This document shows, piece after piece, positions 8,631-20,636 of a DNA stretch of 62,956 nt. The notes beneath the pieces were generated by a model that saw only the letters and a list, made by a program, of their open reading frames with translations, was not told where the DNA came from and made no database searches. Source of the DNA: Staphylococcus simulans (GTDB lineage Bacteria > Bacillota > Bacilli > Staphylococcales > Staphylococcaceae); the NCBI RefSeq assembly GCF_002902285.1, contig NZ_PPRU01000039.1, positions 1-62,956 on the forward strand, in the 5' to 3' direction. The translations under genes were made by a program, and so were the position numbers. Position 1 is the first letter of the stretch, and each line of letters starts with the position of its first letter.

Positions 8631-8633
8631 CAC

Positions 8634-9638
8634 ATGAGCGAACATTCAATGTACATGAGTAGTTGGATGCAGCAGAATGAAACAACGCCGGTCGTGATGT
8701 CTTCACGTATACGACTTGCGAGAAACTTGAACAATCATGTTCATCCCTTAATGTTTACTTCAGATGTAGAAGGACAAAAAGTCATTAATGAAGTCCAAGA
8801 TGCACTGCCTGATTTAAAAGTATTAAATATGCAGACCATCACGCATACAGATAAATTAAAATTAGTAGCGAAGCATCTGATCAGTAAAGAACTGATTGAA
8901 CAGCCGGCTTCAGCGGTATTGTTGAATGATGATGAATCATTAAGCATAATGGTAAATGAAGAGGATCATATTAGAATTCAAACCATGAGTTCAGATATGG
9001 ATTTAGAAGCACTTTATCAAGAAGCTTCAGAAATAGATGACCAATTAGATAGAGCACTTGATATCAGTTTTGATGAAGATTTAGGTTATTTAACAACGTG
9101 TCCAACGAATATTGGTACAGGAATGCGTGCAAGCGTGATGCTGCACCTTCCAGGACTTTCTATCATGAAGCGTATGAATCGCATTGCTCAAACTATTAAC
9201 CGTTTCGGCTTTACGATTCGCGGTATTTTCGGAGAAGGTTCTCAAGTTTATGGTCACATCTATCAAGTTTCAAACCAATTAACCTTGGGAAGAACTGAGG
9301 AACAAATTATTGAAACGTTAACTGAAATCGTCCAACAAATTATTGCGGAGGAAATGCAGATTCGCAAACAACTGGATTATCATAACTTAGTTGAGATGCA
9401 AGACCGCATTTATCGCTCACTTGGTTTATTGCGCTACAGTCGCATAATGTCTATGGAAGAAGCATCGACGAGACTCAGTGAGGTCAAGTTAGGTATTGAT
9501 TTAGGTTATATTGATTTACCAGAATTCAACTTCAATCAAATGATGGTAGCGATTCAATCCCCATTCTTGATTGACGAAGCACAACAAATTTCAATTAAAG
9601 AACAAAGAGCAAATATTATTAGAGAACATATAAAATAG
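8634..9638 (+). CDS. mcsB: McsB, protein-arginine kinase
   Basis: A 334-residue member of the phosphagen kinase fold that phosphorylates arginines on CtsR and on proteins destined for ClpCP. The SSRIRLARN nucleotide-binding motif is at 23-31 and the [14 protein letters not shown] loop with Cys156 matches the catalytic loop of the family. Starts three bases after the mcsA stop with GCGAGGG upstream; clpC starts 11 bases after its stop, so it is inside the ctsR operon. Confidence 0.96.
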   Translation: MSEHSMYMSSWMQQNETTPVVMSSRIRLARNLNNHVHPLMFTSDVEGQKVINEVQDALPDLKVLNMQTITHTDKLKLVAKHLISKELIEQPASAVLLNDDESLSIMVNEEDHIRIQTMSSDMDLEALYQEASEIDDQLDRALDISFDEDLGYLTTCPTNIGTGMRASVMLHLPGLSIMKRMNRIAQTINRFGFTIRGIFGEGSQVYGHIYQVSNQLTLGRTEEQIIETLTEIVQQIIAEEMQIRKQLDYHNLVEMQDRIYRSLGLLRYSRIMSMEEASTRLSEVKLGIDLGYIDLPEFNFNQMMVAIQSPFLIDEAQQISIKEQRANIIREHIK

Positions 9639-9649
9639 GAGGTTTTGCT

Positions 9650-12115
9650 ATGTTATTCGGTAGATTAACAGAACGTGCACAACGTGTCTTAGCACATGCA
9701 CAAGAAGAAGCGATTCGTTTGAATCACTCAAATATCGGAACTGAACACTTATTGCTTGGTTTAATGAAAGAACCAGAAGGTATTGCCGCAAAAGTATTAG
9801 AAAGTTTCGGTATCACAGAAGACCTTGTTGTTACAGAAGTAGAAAAATTAATTGGTCAAGGTCAAGAACACATCGGCACATTGCACTATACACCGAGAGC
9901 GAAAAAAGTGATTGAACTTTCAATGGATGAAGCACGTAAATTACACCATAATTTCGTAGGTACAGAACACATTTTACTTGGTTTAATCCGTGAAAACGAA
10001 GGTGTAGCTGCACGTGTATTCGCAAACTTGGATTTAAATATCACTAAAGCGCGTGCTCAAGTTGTCAAAGCACTTGGCAGCCCAGAAATGAGCAATAAAA
10101 ATGCACAAACTGCAAAATCTAACAACACACCGACACTTGATGGTTTAGCACGTGACTTAACAGTGATTGCTAAAGACGGCACATTAGATCCTGTTGTCGG
10201 CCGTGATAAAGAAATCACACGTGTCATCGAAGTATTAAGCCGTCGTACTAAAAACAACCCAGTGTTAATCGGTGAGCCTGGTGTAGGTAAAACAGCAATT
10301 GCTGAAGGCTTAGCACAAGCTATTGTAAATAATGAAGTGCCTGAGACATTAAAAGGTAAACGTGTGATGTCTCTAGACATGGGTACAGTTGTTGCCGGTA
10401 CAAAATACCGTGGTGAATTCGAAGAAAGACTGAAAAAAGTTATGGAAGAAATTCATCAAGCAGGTAACGTTATCTTATTCATCGACGAATTGCACACATT
10501 AATCGGTGCAGGCGGTGCTGAAGGTGCCATTGACGCATCTAACATCTTAAAACCAGCACTTGCACGTGGTGAATTACAAGCTATCGGTGCAACAACATTA
10601 GATGAATACCGTAAACACATTGAAAAAGATGCAGCTTTAGAACGTCGTTTCCAACCTGTACAAGTGGATGAACCGACAGTTGAAGATACAATCTTAATCC
10701 TAAAAGGATTACGTGATCGTTATGAAGCGCATCACCGTATCAACATTTCTGATGAAGCGGTTGAAGCAGCAGCACGTTTAAGTGACCGTTATGTTTCAGA
10801 TCGTTTCTTACCAGACAAAGCAATCGACTTAATCGATGAAGCAAGTTCAAAAGTAAGATTGAAAAGTCATACGACTCCTTCAAACTTAAAAGAAATTGAA
10901 CAAGAAATCGAAAAAGTGAAAAACGAAAAAGATGCAGCTGTACATTCACAAGAGTTCGAAAATGCTGCAAACCTTCGTGATAAACAAACAAAATTAGAAA
11001 AACAATATGAAGAAGCGAAAAATGAATGGAAAAACAAACAAGGCGGCGCAAACACATCATTAACAGAAAATGATATTGCTGAAGTGATTGCGGGCTGGAC
11101 TGGTATTCCATTAACACGCTTAAATGAAACAGAATCAGAACGTCTGTTGAACTTAGAAGACACATTGCATAAACGTGTTATTGGTCAAAAAGATGCTGTG
11201 ACATCTATCAGTAAAGCAGTACGCCGTGCACGTGCAGGCTTGAAAGACCCTAAACGTCCAATCGGAAGCTTTATCTTCTTAGGACCAACAGGTGTAGGTA
11301 AAACAGAATTAGCACGCGCATTAGCTGAATCAATGTTCGGCGATGAAGATGCGATGATTCGTGTAGACATGAGTGAGTTCATGGAAAAACACGCAGTGAG
11401 CCGTTTAGTCGGAGCGCCTCCAGGCTATGTAGGTCATGATGACGGTGGTCAATTGACTGAAAAAGTAAGACGTAAACCTTACTCAGTTATTCTATTCGAC
11501 GAAGTAGAAAAAGCACATCCTGATGTCTTCAACATTATGTTGCAAGTCTTAGATGATGGTTTCTTAACTGATACAAAAGGTCGTCGTGTAGACTTCCGTA
11601 ACACAGTCATTATCATGACTTCAAACGTCGGTGCACAAGAATTACAAGATCAACGCTTTGCTGGTTTCGGCGGCGGCAGCGACGAAGGTGCAGATTACGA
11701 AACAATTCGCAGTACAATGATGAAAGAATTGAAAAATGCATTCCGTCCTGAATTCTTAAACCGTGTTGATGATATTATTGTCTTCCACAAATTGGATAAA
11801 GCTGAATTGAAAGAAATCGTAACAAAAATGGTCAGCAACCTTACTGAACGTCTATCTGAACAAGATATTAATATCGAAGTGACAGAAGCTGCGAAAGAAA
11901 AAATCGCAGAAGAAGGTTACGATCCTCAATATGGTGCACGTCCACTTATCAGAGCAATTCAAAAAACAGTTGAGGATAACTTAAGTGAGTTAATCCTAGA
12001 CGGTAACCAATTAGAAGGTAAAGACGTAGTTGTGGATCACAATGGCGACAAATATGAATACAAAATCAATGATCGCCAAACAAAAGAAACTGAAGAAACA
12101 AAAACAAAAGCGTAA
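9650..12115 (+). CDS. clpC: ClpC, AAA+ ATPase of the ClpCP protease
   Basis: An 821-residue Hsp100 unfoldase. Two N-terminal Clp repeats (about 1-145), first Walker A GEPGVGKT at 208-215, a UVR/coiled-coil middle domain at about 415-455, second Walker A GPTGVGKT at 545-552, and a C-terminal D2-small domain. It feeds unfolded and arginine-phosphorylated proteins to ClpP and binds adaptors such as MecA and McsB. ATG with TAGGAGG upstream. Last gene of the CtsR operon, followed by a strong terminator. Confidence 0.98.
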   Translation: MLFGRLTERAQRVLAHAQEEAIRLNHSNIGTEHLLLGLMKEPEGIAAKVLESFGITEDLVVTEVEKLIGQGQEHIGTLHYTPRAKKVIELSMDEARKLHHNFVGTEHILLGLIRENEGVAARVFANLDLNITKARAQVVKALGSPEMSNKNAQTAKSNNTPTLDGLARDLTVIAKDGTLDPVVGRDKEITRVIEVLSRRTKNNPVLIGEPGVGKTAIAEGLAQAIVNNEVPETLKGKRVMSLDMGTVVAGTKYRGEFEERLKKVMEEIHQAGNVILFIDELHTLIGAGGAEGAIDASNILKPALARGELQAIGATTLDEYRKHIEKDAALERRFQPVQVDEPTVEDTILILKGLRDRYEAHHRINISDEAVEAAARLSDRYVSDRFLPDKAIDLIDEASSKVRLKSHTTPSNLKEIEQEIEKVKNEKDAAVHSQEFENAANLRDKQTKLEKQYEEAKNEWKNKQGGANTSLTENDIAEVIAGWTGIPLTRLNETESERLLNLEDTLHKRVIGQKDAVTSISKAVRRARAGLKDPKRPIGSFIFLGPTGVGKTELARALAESMFGDEDAMIRVDMSEFMEKHAVSRLVGAPPGYVGHDDGGQLTEKVRRKPYSVILFDEVEKAHPDVFNIMLQVLDDGFLTDTKGRRVDFRNTVIIMTSNVGAQELQDQRFAGFGGGSDEGADYETIRSTMMKELKNAFRPEFLNRVDDIIVFHKLDKAELKEIVTKMVSNLTERLSEQDINIEVTEAAKEKIAEEGYDPQYGARPLIRAIQKTVEDNLSELILDGNQLEGKDVVVDHNGDKYEYKINDRQTKETEETKTKA

Positions 12116-12147
12116 TAAACGTAATGGTTAAACCAGATAAATAGATC

Positions 12148-12202
12148 AAGACTCCTTTTTAAGCAGTATTTATAACATGGCTGCTTAAAAGGAGTCTTTT
12201 TA
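12148..12202 (+). terminator. clpC operon terminator
   Basis: AAGACTCCTTTTTAAGCAG and CTGCTTAAAAGGAGTCTT form a ~18-bp stem with a 14-base loop and a T-rich tail, 30 bases after clpC. Confidence 0.9.
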
Positions 12203-12257
12203 TATATTGTGATTTTGATAGTTTAAAGAGAATATAATATGTAGTTTTAAAGAAATT

Positions 12258-12266
12258 TGGTATGAT
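12258..12266 (+). promoter_or_regulatory. Possible extended -10 promoter for radA
   Basis: TTGGTATGAT fits an extended -10 (TGnTATGAT) ~135 bases before radA. No clear -35 is visible. The rest of the clpC-radA gap holds nothing else I can name. Confidence 0.35.
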
Positions 12267-12402
12267 GTGGTTAAAGATGAGAGTCAGATGATTGTATGAA
12301 ATGTGTTTTCAGGTTTAGAATAAGAAATAATCAATGATAGCTTTTAAACCCTAGAGGGTGTAAAATAGATTTGTTTTTCACGAAAAAATAGGTGGTGTAA
12401 AT

Positions 12403-13773
12403 TTGGCAAAAAAGAAAGTGACATTTGAATGTATGGCATGTGGTTATCAATCACCGAAATGGATGGGGAAATGTCCGAATTGTGGTGCTTGGAACCAAAT
12501 GGAAGAAGTTATGACGCAAAAAGAAGCCCCAAGTGGCAGAGGGATGCGTACAAGAGAACAAACAGCTAAAGTAACAAAGTTAAATGATGTCCAACATGAA
12601 TCTACACCGCGTATCCATACAAGTTCGAGAGAATTTGATCGTGTCTTAGGTGGCGGTATTGTCCAAGGTTCGCTCGTGTTAATCGGTGGGGACCCTGGTA
12701 TTGGTAAATCGACATTATTACTTCAAATTTGTTCTGCGTTATCTCAAAATAAAAAAGTACTTTATATTACAGGTGAGGAATCACTGAATCAAACGAAATT
12801 GCGAGCAGATCGTTTAGAAGAAGATTCAAGTCAATTAAACGTGTTTGCGGAAACAGATTTAGAAGTTATTAAAGAAGCTGTTAAACAAACACAACCAGAC
12901 TTAGTGGTAGTAGACTCGATTCAAACAGTGTATCATCCGGAAATCAGTTCAGCGCCTGGTTCTGTCTCACAAGTACGAGAAAGTACGCAAATTCTGATGG
13001 GGATTGCGAAACAAATGAATATCGCAACCTTTATCGTCGGTCATGTGACGAAAGAAGGACAAATTGCAGGTCCACGTTTATTAGAACATATGGTAGATAC
13101 GGTACTATATTTCGAAGGGGACGAACACCATGCATATAGAATTCTGCGTGCAGTGAAGAACCGTTTCGGTTCAACGAATGAAATGGGAATCTTCGAAATG
13201 AAACATAGCGGTTTGAAAGGAGTTAAGAACCCTTCAGAGATGTTCTTAGAAGAACGTTCAACGAATGTAGCTGGCTCTACAATTGTTCCGACAATGGAAG
13301 GTACACGTCCTTTATTAATTGAAGTGCAAGCATTAGTGACACCGACAACATTTAATAACCCAAGACGTATGGCGACTGGTATCGATCATAACCGCTTAAA
13401 TTTATTAATGGCAGTGTTAGAGAAGAAAGAAAGTTACTTGCTGCAACAACAAGATGCTTATGTCAAAGTTGCAGGCGGCGTGCGTTTAACAGAACCAGCT
13501 GTTGATTTAGCAATTATCGCAGCGGTTGCTTCTAGTTTTAAAGACCAACCTATCAACGGCATGGATTGTTTCGTCGGTGAAGTAGGTCTGACAGGAGAAG
13601 TACGACGTGTCTCACGTATTGAACAACGTGTTCAAGAAGCAGCGAAATTAGGTTTCAAACGTGTGATTATTCCTAAAACCAATATAGGAGGTTGGGACTT
13701 CCCAGATAATATTCAAGTTATCGGTGTAACCAGTGTGCATGAAGCACTGAACTTTGCATTGATGAAAAGCTGA
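12403..13773 (+). CDS. radA: RadA/Sms DNA repair ATPase
   Basis: A 456-residue RecA-like branch-migration helicase used in homologous recombination. Domains in order: an N-terminal four-cysteine zinc finger (Cys10, 13, 24, 27), Walker [11 protein letters not shown] at 95-104, the RadA signature KNRFGS at about 252-257, and a C-terminal Lon-like domain ([14 protein letters not shown]). TTG start with GGTGGTG upstream; this start gives [10 protein letters not shown] as in other Firmicutes. Followed 27 bases later by a PIN/TRAM gene, the common Firmicutes order. Confidence 0.96.
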   Translation: MAKKKVTFECMACGYQSPKWMGKCPNCGAWNQMEEVMTQKEAPSGRGMRTREQTAKVTKLNDVQHESTPRIHTSSREFDRVLGGGIVQGSLVLIGGDPGIGKSTLLLQICSALSQNKKVLYITGEESLNQTKLRADRLEEDSSQLNVFAETDLEVIKEAVKQTQPDLVVVDSIQTVYHPEISSAPGSVSQVRESTQILMGIAKQMNIATFIVGHVTKEGQIAGPRLLEHMVDTVLYFEGDEHHAYRILRAVKNRFGSTNEMGIFEMKHSGLKGVKNPSEMFLEERSTNVAGSTIVPTMEGTRPLLIEVQALVTPTTFNNPRRMATGIDHNRLNLLMAVLEKKESYLLQQQDAYVKVAGGVRLTEPAVDLAIIAAVASSFKDQPINGMDCFVGEVGLTGEVRRVSRIEQRVQEAAKLGFKRVIIPKTNIGGWDFPDNIQVIGVTSVHEALNFALMKS

Positions 13774-13800
13774 TACCACAGAGAGAAAGGAGGCTATCAG

Positions 13801-14865
13801 ATGAATATTGTAAAGACAATTGTCATCATCAGTTATATGATTTTAGGTATCAGTTTGGGGATATTAATCATACCTGATATTGCGCACGATACAGGTTTTG
13901 CAGATACTTATGTATGGCTGACTAATAAATATATTGCTGGCATCATTGGTATGATTATATTCTTTGTTTTATTTGGTTTGTTGATTCCTAAAATCACCAG
14001 AGCTTTGCGTAAATTAGAAGGTTTTATTATGCGACACAACGCAATTGAAATCCTCTTTGCAGCCATAGGTTTGATTATGGGACTTTTTATTTCTGTAATG
14101 ATCGCATTTATTTTAAATATTATCGGATCATCTTTATTCCTTCATGTTCTTCCTATTATCATTACAGTATTCTTAAGTTATTTAGGTTTTCAATTTGGTT
14201 TGAAGAAACGTGATGAGATGTTGGCTTTCTTACCAGAGAAAATGGCACGTTCTGCCTCAACGAATGCTTTACGTGCGAACCCTAAAATTTTAGATACGAG
14301 CGCAGTCATTGACGGTCGGATTTTAGAGATAATCAAATGCGGTTTTCTAGATGGAGAGATTTTGATTCCACAAGGTGTAATCAATGAACTGCAAGTGGTC
14401 GCAGACTCGACAGATAGTGTGAAAAGAGAAAAAGGACAACGCGGCTTGGATATTTTAAACCAAATTCATGATGCAGACCATCCTTCTCGCATTGTCCATC
14501 CGCAGAAGTCTTATAATCATATCGATGCGCTATTGATTAAACTTGCGCATAAATATAAAGCTGATTTAATTACGACCGATTTCAACTTGAATAAGATTTC
14601 ACGTGTACAAGGTATTAAAGTGTTGAATGTGAATGATTTGTCTGAAGCGGTAAAACCAGCTGTGCGCCAAGGCGACCATATGAATTTATTAATAACTAAG
14701 ATGGGTAAAGAACCTGGACAAGGTGTCGGCTATTTAGAAGATGGCACTATGGTAGTCATTGATGATGCGAAAACCTTAGTTGGCCAACATGTCAAAATTG
14801 AAATTACTAGTATTTTACAAACATCATCTGGACGAATTGTCTTTGCGAAATTAATTCAACAGTGA
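13801..14865 (+). CDS. PIN and TRAM domain membrane protein (YacL-like)
   Basis: A 354-residue protein with four hydrophobic segments in the first ~140 residues, then a PIN nuclease-like domain beginning ILDTSAVIDGRILEI (163-177, first acidic residue Asp165; TTDFNLNKIS later), and a C-terminal TRAM domain (about 290-350) that likely binds RNA. This is the YacL family found after radA in many Firmicutes; its substrate is not established. ATG with AAAGGAGG upstream. In Bacillus ispD and ispF follow; here they are absent and gltX comes next. Confidence 0.9.
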   Translation: MNIVKTIVIISYMILGISLGILIIPDIAHDTGFADTYVWLTNKYIAGIIGMIIFFVLFGLLIPKITRALRKLEGFIMRHNAIEILFAAIGLIMGLFISVMIAFILNIIGSSLFLHVLPIIITVFLSYLGFQFGLKKRDEMLAFLPEKMARSASTNALRANPKILDTSAVIDGRILEIIKCGFLDGEILIPQGVINELQVVADSTDSVKREKGQRGLDILNQIHDADHPSRIVHPQKSYNHIDALLIKLAHKYKADLITTDFNLNKISRVQGIKVLNVNDLSEAVKPAVRQGDHMNLLITKMGKEPGQGVGYLEDGTMVVIDDAKTLVGQHVKIEITSILQTSSGRIVFAKLIQQ

Positions 14866-15151
14866 GCATCCCTTGTTTCACATGGAACAGAAGGGTAAAC
14901 AGAGTTGATTCGTGTAAGCAAATGGGCTTACCAAATAAGGCTTGTAATGCTACAATAAGTAAGAATGGGTACAGAACTGCCTGGCTATTTATGTCAGTCA
15001 AACAGATAGGTCTTATCACTGCTTTTGACCTTGGTTTATCATGAATAATCAAGCACATTCTGAAGTATCACTGTCTCTGAATTATTAGAGATAGTTGAGT
15101 TCTCGAACTTTCTTTAATCAATAATCTAAAAATACAGGAGTGAACGAAATA
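14866..15151 (+). other. Gene-free leader between yacL and gltX
   Basis: Two small hairpins are visible: GTAAGC with GGCTTAC near 14915-14934, and TCTCTGAATTATTAGAGA near 15073-15091. No convincing promoter and no T-box core (the GTGGnACC motif is missing) was found. A CAGGAG ribosome binding site serves gltX. Confidence 0.4.
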
Positions 15152-16606
15152 ATGAGTGAACGCGTAAGAGTCAGATATGCACCAAGTCCGACTGGTTATT
15201 TGCATATCGGAAACGCTAGAACAGCACTATTCAACTATTTATTTGCTAAACACTATGATGGGGACTTTGTCGTACGTATTGAGGATACGGATAAGAAACG
15301 TAACTTAGAAGACGGCGAATCTTCTCAATTCAGCAACCTGAAATGGTTAGGTCTTGATTGGGATGAATCTGTAGATAAAGACGGAGGTTATGGTCCGTAT
15401 CGTCAATCTGAACGTGGTAAATTCTATAATCCTTTAGTAGAACAATTATTAGCAGAAGATAAAGCGTATAAATGTTACATGACTGAAGAAGAATTAGAAG
15501 CAGAACGTGAAGGTCAAATCGCACGTGGTGAAACACCTCGTTATGGTGGTAAACACGCACATTTAACAAAAGAAGAACAAGAAGCGTTTGAAGCAGAAGG
15601 ACGCAAACCTTCAATTCGTTTCCGTGTGCCTAAAGGCAAAGTATATAAATTTGATGACATGGTTAAAGGTGAAGTGTCATTCGAATCTGATAACATCGGC
15701 GACTGGGTTATTGTGAAAAAAGACGGTGTACCGACTTATAACTTTGCGGTAGCTGCAGATGACCATTATATGGAAATCTCAGATGTTATCCGTGGTGATG
15801 ACCATGTATCAAATACACCAAAACAATTAATGATTTATGAAGCATTCGGTTGGGAACCTCCACGTTTCGGCCATATTTCATTGATCGTCAACGAACAACG
15901 TAAAAAATTAAGTAAACGTGATGGCCAAATCTTACAATTCATCGAGCAATACCGTGACTTAGGTTACTTGCCAGAAGCATTGTTCAACTTCATCACATTA
16001 CTTGGTTGGTCACCAGAAGGTGAAGAAGAAATCTTCTCTAAAGAAGAATTCATTAAATTATTCGATGAAAATCGTTTACAAAAATCACCAGCATTCTTCG
16101 ATAAGAAAAAACTAGCTTGGGTAAACAACCAATATATGAAACAAAAAGACTCAGAAACTGTCTTTGAATTAGCGTTACCTCACTTAATCAATGCAGGGTT
16201 GATTCCAGAATCACCTTCAGAAGAAGATTTAGATTGGGGTCGCAAGTTAATTGGTTTATACCAAAAAGAAATGAGTTATGCCGGTGAAATCGTACCGCTT
16301 TCTGAAATTTTCTTCAGAGATGAAGTTGCATTAAATGAAGAAGAACAAGAAGTCATCAATGGGGAACAAGTACCAGAATTAATGGAACACTTATATGGCA
16401 AACTAGAAGAATTAGAGCCATTTGAAGCGGCTGAAATTAAGAAAACAATTAAAGCTGTACAAAAAGAAACAGGTATCAAAGGTAAACAATTATTTATGCC
16501 GATTCGTGTTGCGGTAACAGGCGAAATGCATGGACCGGAATTACCGAATACAATGGAAGTATTAGGTAAAGAAAAGGTATTAAAACGTTTGAAAAAATAT
16601 CTATAA
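15152..16606 (+). CDS. gltX: Glutamyl-tRNA synthetase
   Basis: A 484-residue class I synthetase that charges tRNA-Glu and, where glutaminyl-tRNA synthetase is lacking, also tRNA-Gln for later amidation. The HIGN motif is at 18-21 ([14 protein letters not shown]) and the KMSKS equivalent KLSKR at 252-256; the C-terminus is the usual alpha-helical anticodon-binding cage. ATG at 15152 with CAGGAG upstream gives the S. aureus length; a GTG four codons earlier overlaps that site. It precedes cysE-cysS but a promoter and a T-box lie between them. Confidence 0.97.
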   Translation: MSERVRVRYAPSPTGYLHIGNARTALFNYLFAKHYDGDFVVRIEDTDKKRNLEDGESSQFSNLKWLGLDWDESVDKDGGYGPYRQSERGKFYNPLVEQLLAEDKAYKCYMTEEELEAEREGQIARGETPRYGGKHAHLTKEEQEAFEAEGRKPSIRFRVPKGKVYKFDDMVKGEVSFESDNIGDWVIVKKDGVPTYNFAVAADDHYMEISDVIRGDDHVSNTPKQLMIYEAFGWEPPRFGHISLIVNEQRKKLSKRDGQILQFIEQYRDLGYLPEALFNFITLLGWSPEGEEEIFSKEEFIKLFDENRLQKSPAFFDKKKLAWVNNQYMKQKDSETVFELALPHLINAGLIPESPSEEDLDWGRKLIGLYQKEMSYAGEIVPLSEIFFRDEVALNEEEQEVINGEQVPELMEHLYGKLEELEPFEAAEIKKTIKAVQKETGIKGKQLFMPIRVAVTGEMHGPELPNTMEVLGKEKVLKRLKKYL

Positions 16607-16625
16607 TTTTAGTGGGTAACCTTGC

Positions 16626-16872
16626 TTGAATTTTCAGCATAAACCACCTATTATTAAAAGTAATTACTACTAAGGATTAGTAGATAATGGTTCAAGTCCA
16701 GAGAGTGTGCGGTTGCTGCGAGCACATCTTGAACATTATTGAATGCACCTTGGTTCAGACAATGATAAATACGGGATTTGAGAGAGTATATAAAAATAGT
16801 TTTTTGTATGCTGAAGAAGAGTGGAACCGTGCGAAGCACCTCTGACATTAAGTTGTTAGAGGTGCTTTCGTT
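16626..16872 (+). promoter_or_regulatory. Cysteine-specific T-box leader and promoter of cysE-cysS
   Basis: Promoter TTGAAT (16626-16631), 17 bases, TATTAT (16649-16654). The leader then shows the T-box hallmarks: stem I with the GAGAGTG segment and the GGTTGCTGCGAGC loop region, a specifier GAA-TGC-A with TGC (Cys) at 16744-16746, and the T-box core AGAGTGGAACCGTGCG (16818-16833). The core is followed by a terminator of GAAGCACCTCT and AGAGGTGCTTTC (to 16872). Uncharged tRNA-Cys is expected to bind the specifier and the GGAACC bulge and stop termination, raising serine acetyltransferase and cysteinyl-tRNA synthetase when cysteine is short. Confidence 0.92.
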
Positions 16873-16892
16873 ATAAATAGGAGGGGAATAAC

Positions 16893-17534
16893 TTGTTTAA
16901 AAGAATGAGAGACGATATAAAAATGGTATTCGAACAAGATCCTGCAGCTAAGACATCATTTGAGGTAGTAACAACGTATGCAGGATTGCATGCAGTATGG
17001 AATCACTTGCTTGCACATAAACTTTATAATAAAAAGCACTACGTGGCTGCACGTATTATTTCGCAAATATCACGCTTTTTCACTGGTATTGAAATTCATC
17101 CAGGTGCTAAAATCGGCAAACGTTTATTTATCGATCACGGCATGGGTGTGGTCATTGGTGAAACTTGTACGATTGGCGATAACGTTACAATTTATCAAGG
17201 TGTCACACTTGGCGGTACTGGCAAAGAAAAAGGTAAACGTCACCCTGACATTGGCGATAATGTCTTAATTGCGGCAGGTTCAAAGATTTTAGGAAATATC
17301 AAAGTAGACTCTAATGTCAATATTGGTGCGAACTCAGTTGTATTAACCAATGTACCAAGCTATTCCACAGTTGTCGGTATTCCTGGCCATATCGTGAAAC
17401 AACATGGTAAACGTATCGGTAAAAACTTTGATCATTTCAACTTACCAGACCCGATTTACGAACAAATGAAACAATTAGAAAAGCAACTAGAGCAAGTGAA
17501 GAATGGAGAGATTCAAGATGATTACATTATATAA
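16893..17534 (+). CDS. cysE: Serine O-acetyltransferase
   Basis: A 213-residue hexapeptide-repeat enzyme that makes O-acetylserine from serine and acetyl-CoA, the first step of cysteine synthesis. The N-terminal helical domain (1-60) is followed by left-handed beta-helix repeats (about 65-185) with Asp81-His82 in [12 protein letters not shown] and the [12 protein letters not shown] loop. TTG start with GAGGGGA upstream. Expression is under the cysteine T-box just upstream. Its 3' end overlaps the start of cysS by 17 bases, so the two are translationally linked. Confidence 0.96.
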   Translation: MFKRMRDDIKMVFEQDPAAKTSFEVVTTYAGLHAVWNHLLAHKLYNKKHYVAARIISQISRFFTGIEIHPGAKIGKRLFIDHGMGVVIGETCTIGDNVTIYQGVTLGGTGKEKGKRHPDIGDNVLIAAGSKILGNIKVDSNVNIGANSVVLTNVPSYSTVVGIPGHIVKQHGKRIGKNFDHFNLPDPIYEQMKQLEKQLEQVKNGEIQDDYII

Positions 17535-18918
17535 TACATTGACGAGACAGAAAGAACCGTTTAAGCCGATAGAAGAAGGCAAGGTTAAGATGTATGTCTG
17601 CGGTCCAACAGTTTATAACTATATTCATATCGGTAATGCACGTCCAGCTATCAACTATGATGTTGTACGTCGTTATTTTGAATATAAAGGTTATGACGTT
17701 AATTATGTATCTAACTTTACGGACGTGGATGATAAATTAATCAAACGTTCAAAAGAGTTGAATGAAAGTGTGCAAGAAATCGCTGACCGTTACATTCAAG
17801 CTTTCTATGAAGATACAGGTGCGTTGAATGTCAAAAAAGCAACATCTAATCCACGTGTTATGAACCATATGGATGATATCATCGCATTTATCCAAAACCT
17901 AGTAGAACAAGGTTATGCTTATGAAAGTGAAGGCGATGTTTATTTCAGAACACGTAAGTTTGAAGGATATGGTAAATTAAGTCATCAATCTATTGATGAT
18001 TTAAAAGTCGGTGCACGTATTGAATCAGGCGAACAAAAAGAAGATGCATTAGACTTCACGTTATGGAAAAAAGCGAAACCTGGAGAAATCAGCTGGGACA
18101 GCCCATTCGGCAAAGGACGTCCAGGCTGGCATATCGAGTGCTCAGTGATGGCATATCATGAATTAGGTGAAACAATTGATATCCACGCAGGCGGCAGTGA
18201 CTTACAATTCCCACACCATGAAAACGAAATTGCACAATCAGAAGCGCATAACCATGCGACATTTGCGAATTACTGGATGCACAATGGTTTCATTAATATC
18301 AATAATGAAAAAATGAGTAAGTCATTAGGCAACTTCGTACTTGTACATGACATTATTAAAGAAGTAGACCCTGATGTATTACGTTTCTTTATGATCAGCG
18401 TACACTACCGCAGTCCAATCAACTACAACATGGAATTAGTCGAATCTGCGAAAGCCGGTTTAGAACGTATCCGTAATAGTTATCAAGCGATTGAAGAAAG
18501 AGAAGCGATTGCTTCAGATATCGAAGATCAATCAGATTATATTGAACAAATTGATGCATTGTTAAAACAATTTGAAACGGTTATGGATGATGACTTCAAT
18601 ACTGCTAATGCGATTACAACTTGGTATGATTTAGCGAAACTTGCGAATAAATATGTGATGGAAAACACAACATCTAAAAAAGTGATTGAACGCTTTAAAG
18701 AAGTATTCCAAATCTTCAGCGACGTTTTAGGAGTTCCATTAAAAGGCAAACAACATGATGAATTGTTAGATGAAGACATTGAAGCCTTGATTGAAGAGCG
18801 TAATCAAGCGCGTAAAAATAAAGATTATGCACGTGCGGATGAAATCCGTGATGAATTAAAAGCACAAAATATTATCCTTGAAGATACACCGCAAGGCGTG
18901 AGATTCAAACGTGGATAA
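17518..18918 (+). CDS. cysS: Cysteinyl-tRNA synthetase
   Basis: A 466-residue class I synthetase. Zinc ligands Cys28, Cys208, His233 and Glu237 are visible, with HIGN at 37-40 and KMSKS at 265-269. The ATG at 17518 ([11 protein letters not shown]) has GGAGAG upstream, inside the end of cysE; a start five codons earlier overlaps that site. The last bases overlap the GTG of mrnC. It shares the cysteine T-box with cysE. Confidence 0.97.
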   Translation: MITLYNTLTRQKEPFKPIEEGKVKMYVCGPTVYNYIHIGNARPAINYDVVRRYFEYKGYDVNYVSNFTDVDDKLIKRSKELNESVQEIADRYIQAFYEDTGALNVKKATSNPRVMNHMDDIIAFIQNLVEQGYAYESEGDVYFRTRKFEGYGKLSHQSIDDLKVGARIESGEQKEDALDFTLWKKAKPGEISWDSPFGKGRPGWHIECSVMAYHELGETIDIHAGGSDLQFPHHENEIAQSEAHNHATFANYWMHNGFININNEKMSKSLGNFVLVHDIIKEVDPDVLRFFMISVHYRSPINYNMELVESAKAGLERIRNSYQAIEEREAIASDIEDQSDYIEQIDALLKQFETVMDDDFNTANAITTWYDLAKLANKYVMENTTSKKVIERFKEVFQIFSDVLGVPLKGKQHDELLDEDIEALIEERNQARKNKDYARADEIRDELKAQNIILEDTPQGVRFKRG

Positions 18919-19312
18919 TCAAGAAAATATCAAACTGCTGAACCCATTATCTTTAGCATATATGGGGGATGCAGTTTTAGATCAATATGTCAGAACGCAT
19001 ATCATTTTGAAATTGCGTGCAAAACCGAATCGTCTGCATCAACAAGCAAAACGTTTTGTGTCTGCGAAAAGCCAGGCTATTACGTTGGAAAGTTTGATGC
19101 AGTCGGATTGGTTTACAGAAGAAGAATTAGAAATTGTGCGCAGAGGGCGTAATGCGAAAAGCCATACAAAAGCGAAAAATACTGACATTCAGACGTATCG
19201 TAAAAGCTCTGGTTTGGAAGCGGTGATTGGTTTCTTATATTTAGATCATCAATCAGACCGATTGGAATCATTGCTTGAGCGTATTGTGACTGAAGTCGAA
19301 GAAAGGGAGTGA
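18911..19312 (+). CDS. mrnC: Mini-ribonuclease III
   Basis: A 133-residue RNase III catalytic domain without a double-stranded RNA-binding domain. The signature [14 protein letters not shown] at 16-29 includes the catalytic acidic residue Asp20. In B. subtilis this enzyme trims the ends of 23S rRNA precursor. GTG start overlapping the cysS stop codon by eight bases; rlmB follows four bases after its stop, so the run cysS-mrnC-rlmB-rae1 is compact and probably one transcript. Confidence 0.93.
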   Translation: MDNQENIKLLNPLSLAYMGDAVLDQYVRTHIILKLRAKPNRLHQQAKRFVSAKSQAITLESLMQSDWFTEEELEIVRRGRNAKSHTKAKNTDIQTYRKSSGLEAVIGFLYLDHQSDRLESLLERIVTEVEERE

Positions 19313-19316
19313 GGAT

Positions 19317-20060
19317 GTGGAAGATTCAGTAATTGTAGGGAGACATGCCGTGAAAGAAGCAATTACTTCTGGGCATCCCATCAACAAGATTCTGATTCAA
19401 GATGGCGTGAAAAAGCAACAACTTGATGAAATCTTAAAAAATGCAAAAAAGCAAAAATTGATTGTGCAGACCGTCCCAAAAACGAAATTAGACGGATTAG
19501 CTGAAGCACCGCACCAAGGTGTCGCAGCGTTGGTTGCGCCATATGAATATGTAGAGCTAGATGATTTGCTTGCGAAACTTAAAGCACAAGATCATTTACC
19601 AACATTAATGTTACTGGATGGTCTAGAAGACCCGCACAACCTAGGTTCCATTTTGAGAACTGCGGATGCAGCAGGTGTAGATGGTGTCATTATACCGAAA
19701 CGTCGTTCTGTTGCTTTAACACAAACAGTTGCTAAAGCGTCTGCAGGTGCGATTCAACACATTCCGGTAACACGTGTAACAAACTTATCTCAAACGATGG
19801 ATAAGTTAAAAGAAGAAGGTTATTGGATTGCAGGGACTGCAGCTGATAACGCAACAGATTACCGTCAAATGAGTGCAGATATGCCACTTGCCATTGTTAT
19901 CGGTAACGAAGGACATGGTATGAGCCGACTTGTTAAAGAGAAGTGTGATTTTTATATAAAAATCCCTATGGTCGGTCATATTAACAGTTTGAATGCATCT
20001 GTTGCCGCAAGCTTAATGATGTATGAAATTTATCGAAAACGTCACCCGGTTGGAGAATAA
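19317..20060 (+). CDS. rlmB: 23S rRNA 2'-O-methyltransferase RlmB (TrmH/SpoU family)
   Basis: A 247-residue SpoU methyltransferase with an N-terminal substrate-binding domain (1-75) and a knotted SAM-binding domain. Motif 1 [10 protein letters not shown] is at 108-117, motif 2 IGNEGHGMS at 195-203, motif 3 NSLNASVA at 223-230. Relatives methylate G2251 (E. coli numbering) in the peptidyl transferase centre. GTG start with GGGAGTGAGG upstream; an overlapping ATG one base earlier is out of frame. Confidence 0.9.
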   Translation: MEDSVIVGRHAVKEAITSGHPINKILIQDGVKKQQLDEILKNAKKQKLIVQTVPKTKLDGLAEAPHQGVAALVAPYEYVELDDLLAKLKAQDHLPTLMLLDGLEDPHNLGSILRTADAAGVDGVIIPKRRSVALTQTVAKASAGAIQHIPVTRVTNLSQTMDKLKEEGYWIAGTAADNATDYRQMSADMPLAIVIGNEGHGMSRLVKEKCDFYIKIPMVGHINSLNASVAASLMMYEIYRKRHPVGE

Positions 20061-20063
20061 GCT

Positions 20064-20594
20064 ATGAAGCACAAGGATCGGTATTTAATCATCGACGGTT
20101 ACAATATGATTGGTCATAGTCGTGCTTTATCAGAATTGGCTAAAGAGAATTTAGAAGAAGCCAGAGAAAAGTTGTTGCTGGCTATCGGCAACTATAAAGC
20201 AACTGTGGCAGACGATGTGATATGTGTGTTTGACGCTTATGAACAAGAAGGTAATGAAAGTGAATTTTATTACCACGGGGTACGAACGATTTTCACAAAA
20301 GAACATGAAACAGCTGACAGCTTTATAGAACGATTTGTATATGGGTTATATGACAAACATACAACCCATATTGCTGTTGTTACGAGTGATATGAGTGAAC
20401 AGCACGCTATCTTCGGTACGGGTGCTTATCGTATTTCGTCTCGAGAAATGTGGCAGAACATTAAGTTGAATGAAGCGAGTGTTGAGTCATCAATGAAAAC
20501 GTTCAATAATAATAAACCTCGAACACGTATCCAACTCACAGATGAAGTATTATCAGAATTTGAAAAAATTAGAAGAGGCGACCAAGAAAAATAA
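20064..20594 (+). CDS. rae1: Rae1/YacP, ribosome-associated NYN endoribonuclease
   Basis: A 176-residue NYN (PIN-like) domain protein. IIDGYNMIGH at 9-18 carries the first catalytic Asp11; the VVTSDMSEQ segment carries further acidic residues. B. subtilis Rae1 enters the ribosomal A site and cleaves mRNA in a translation-dependent way. It starts three bases after rlmB. The 76-base gap to sigH downstream holds a hairpin. Confidence 0.88.
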   Translation: MKHKDRYLIIDGYNMIGHSRALSELAKENLEEAREKLLLAIGNYKATVADDVICVFDAYEQEGNESEFYYHGVRTIFTKEHETADSFIERFVYGLYDKHTTHIAVVTSDMSEQHAIFGTGAYRISSREMWQNIKLNEASVESSMKTFNNNKPRTRIQLTDEVLSEFEKIRRGDQEK

Positions 20595-20636
20595 GATTTC
20601 TGTACATTGCTTATTTCATCAGCATTCCGCTATGAT

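Noticed and set aside
14866..15151. Possible Glu T-box before gltX
   Set aside because: GGGTAC near 14967 loosely recalls a T-box core, but the GTGGnACC motif, specifier loop and terminator are all missing.
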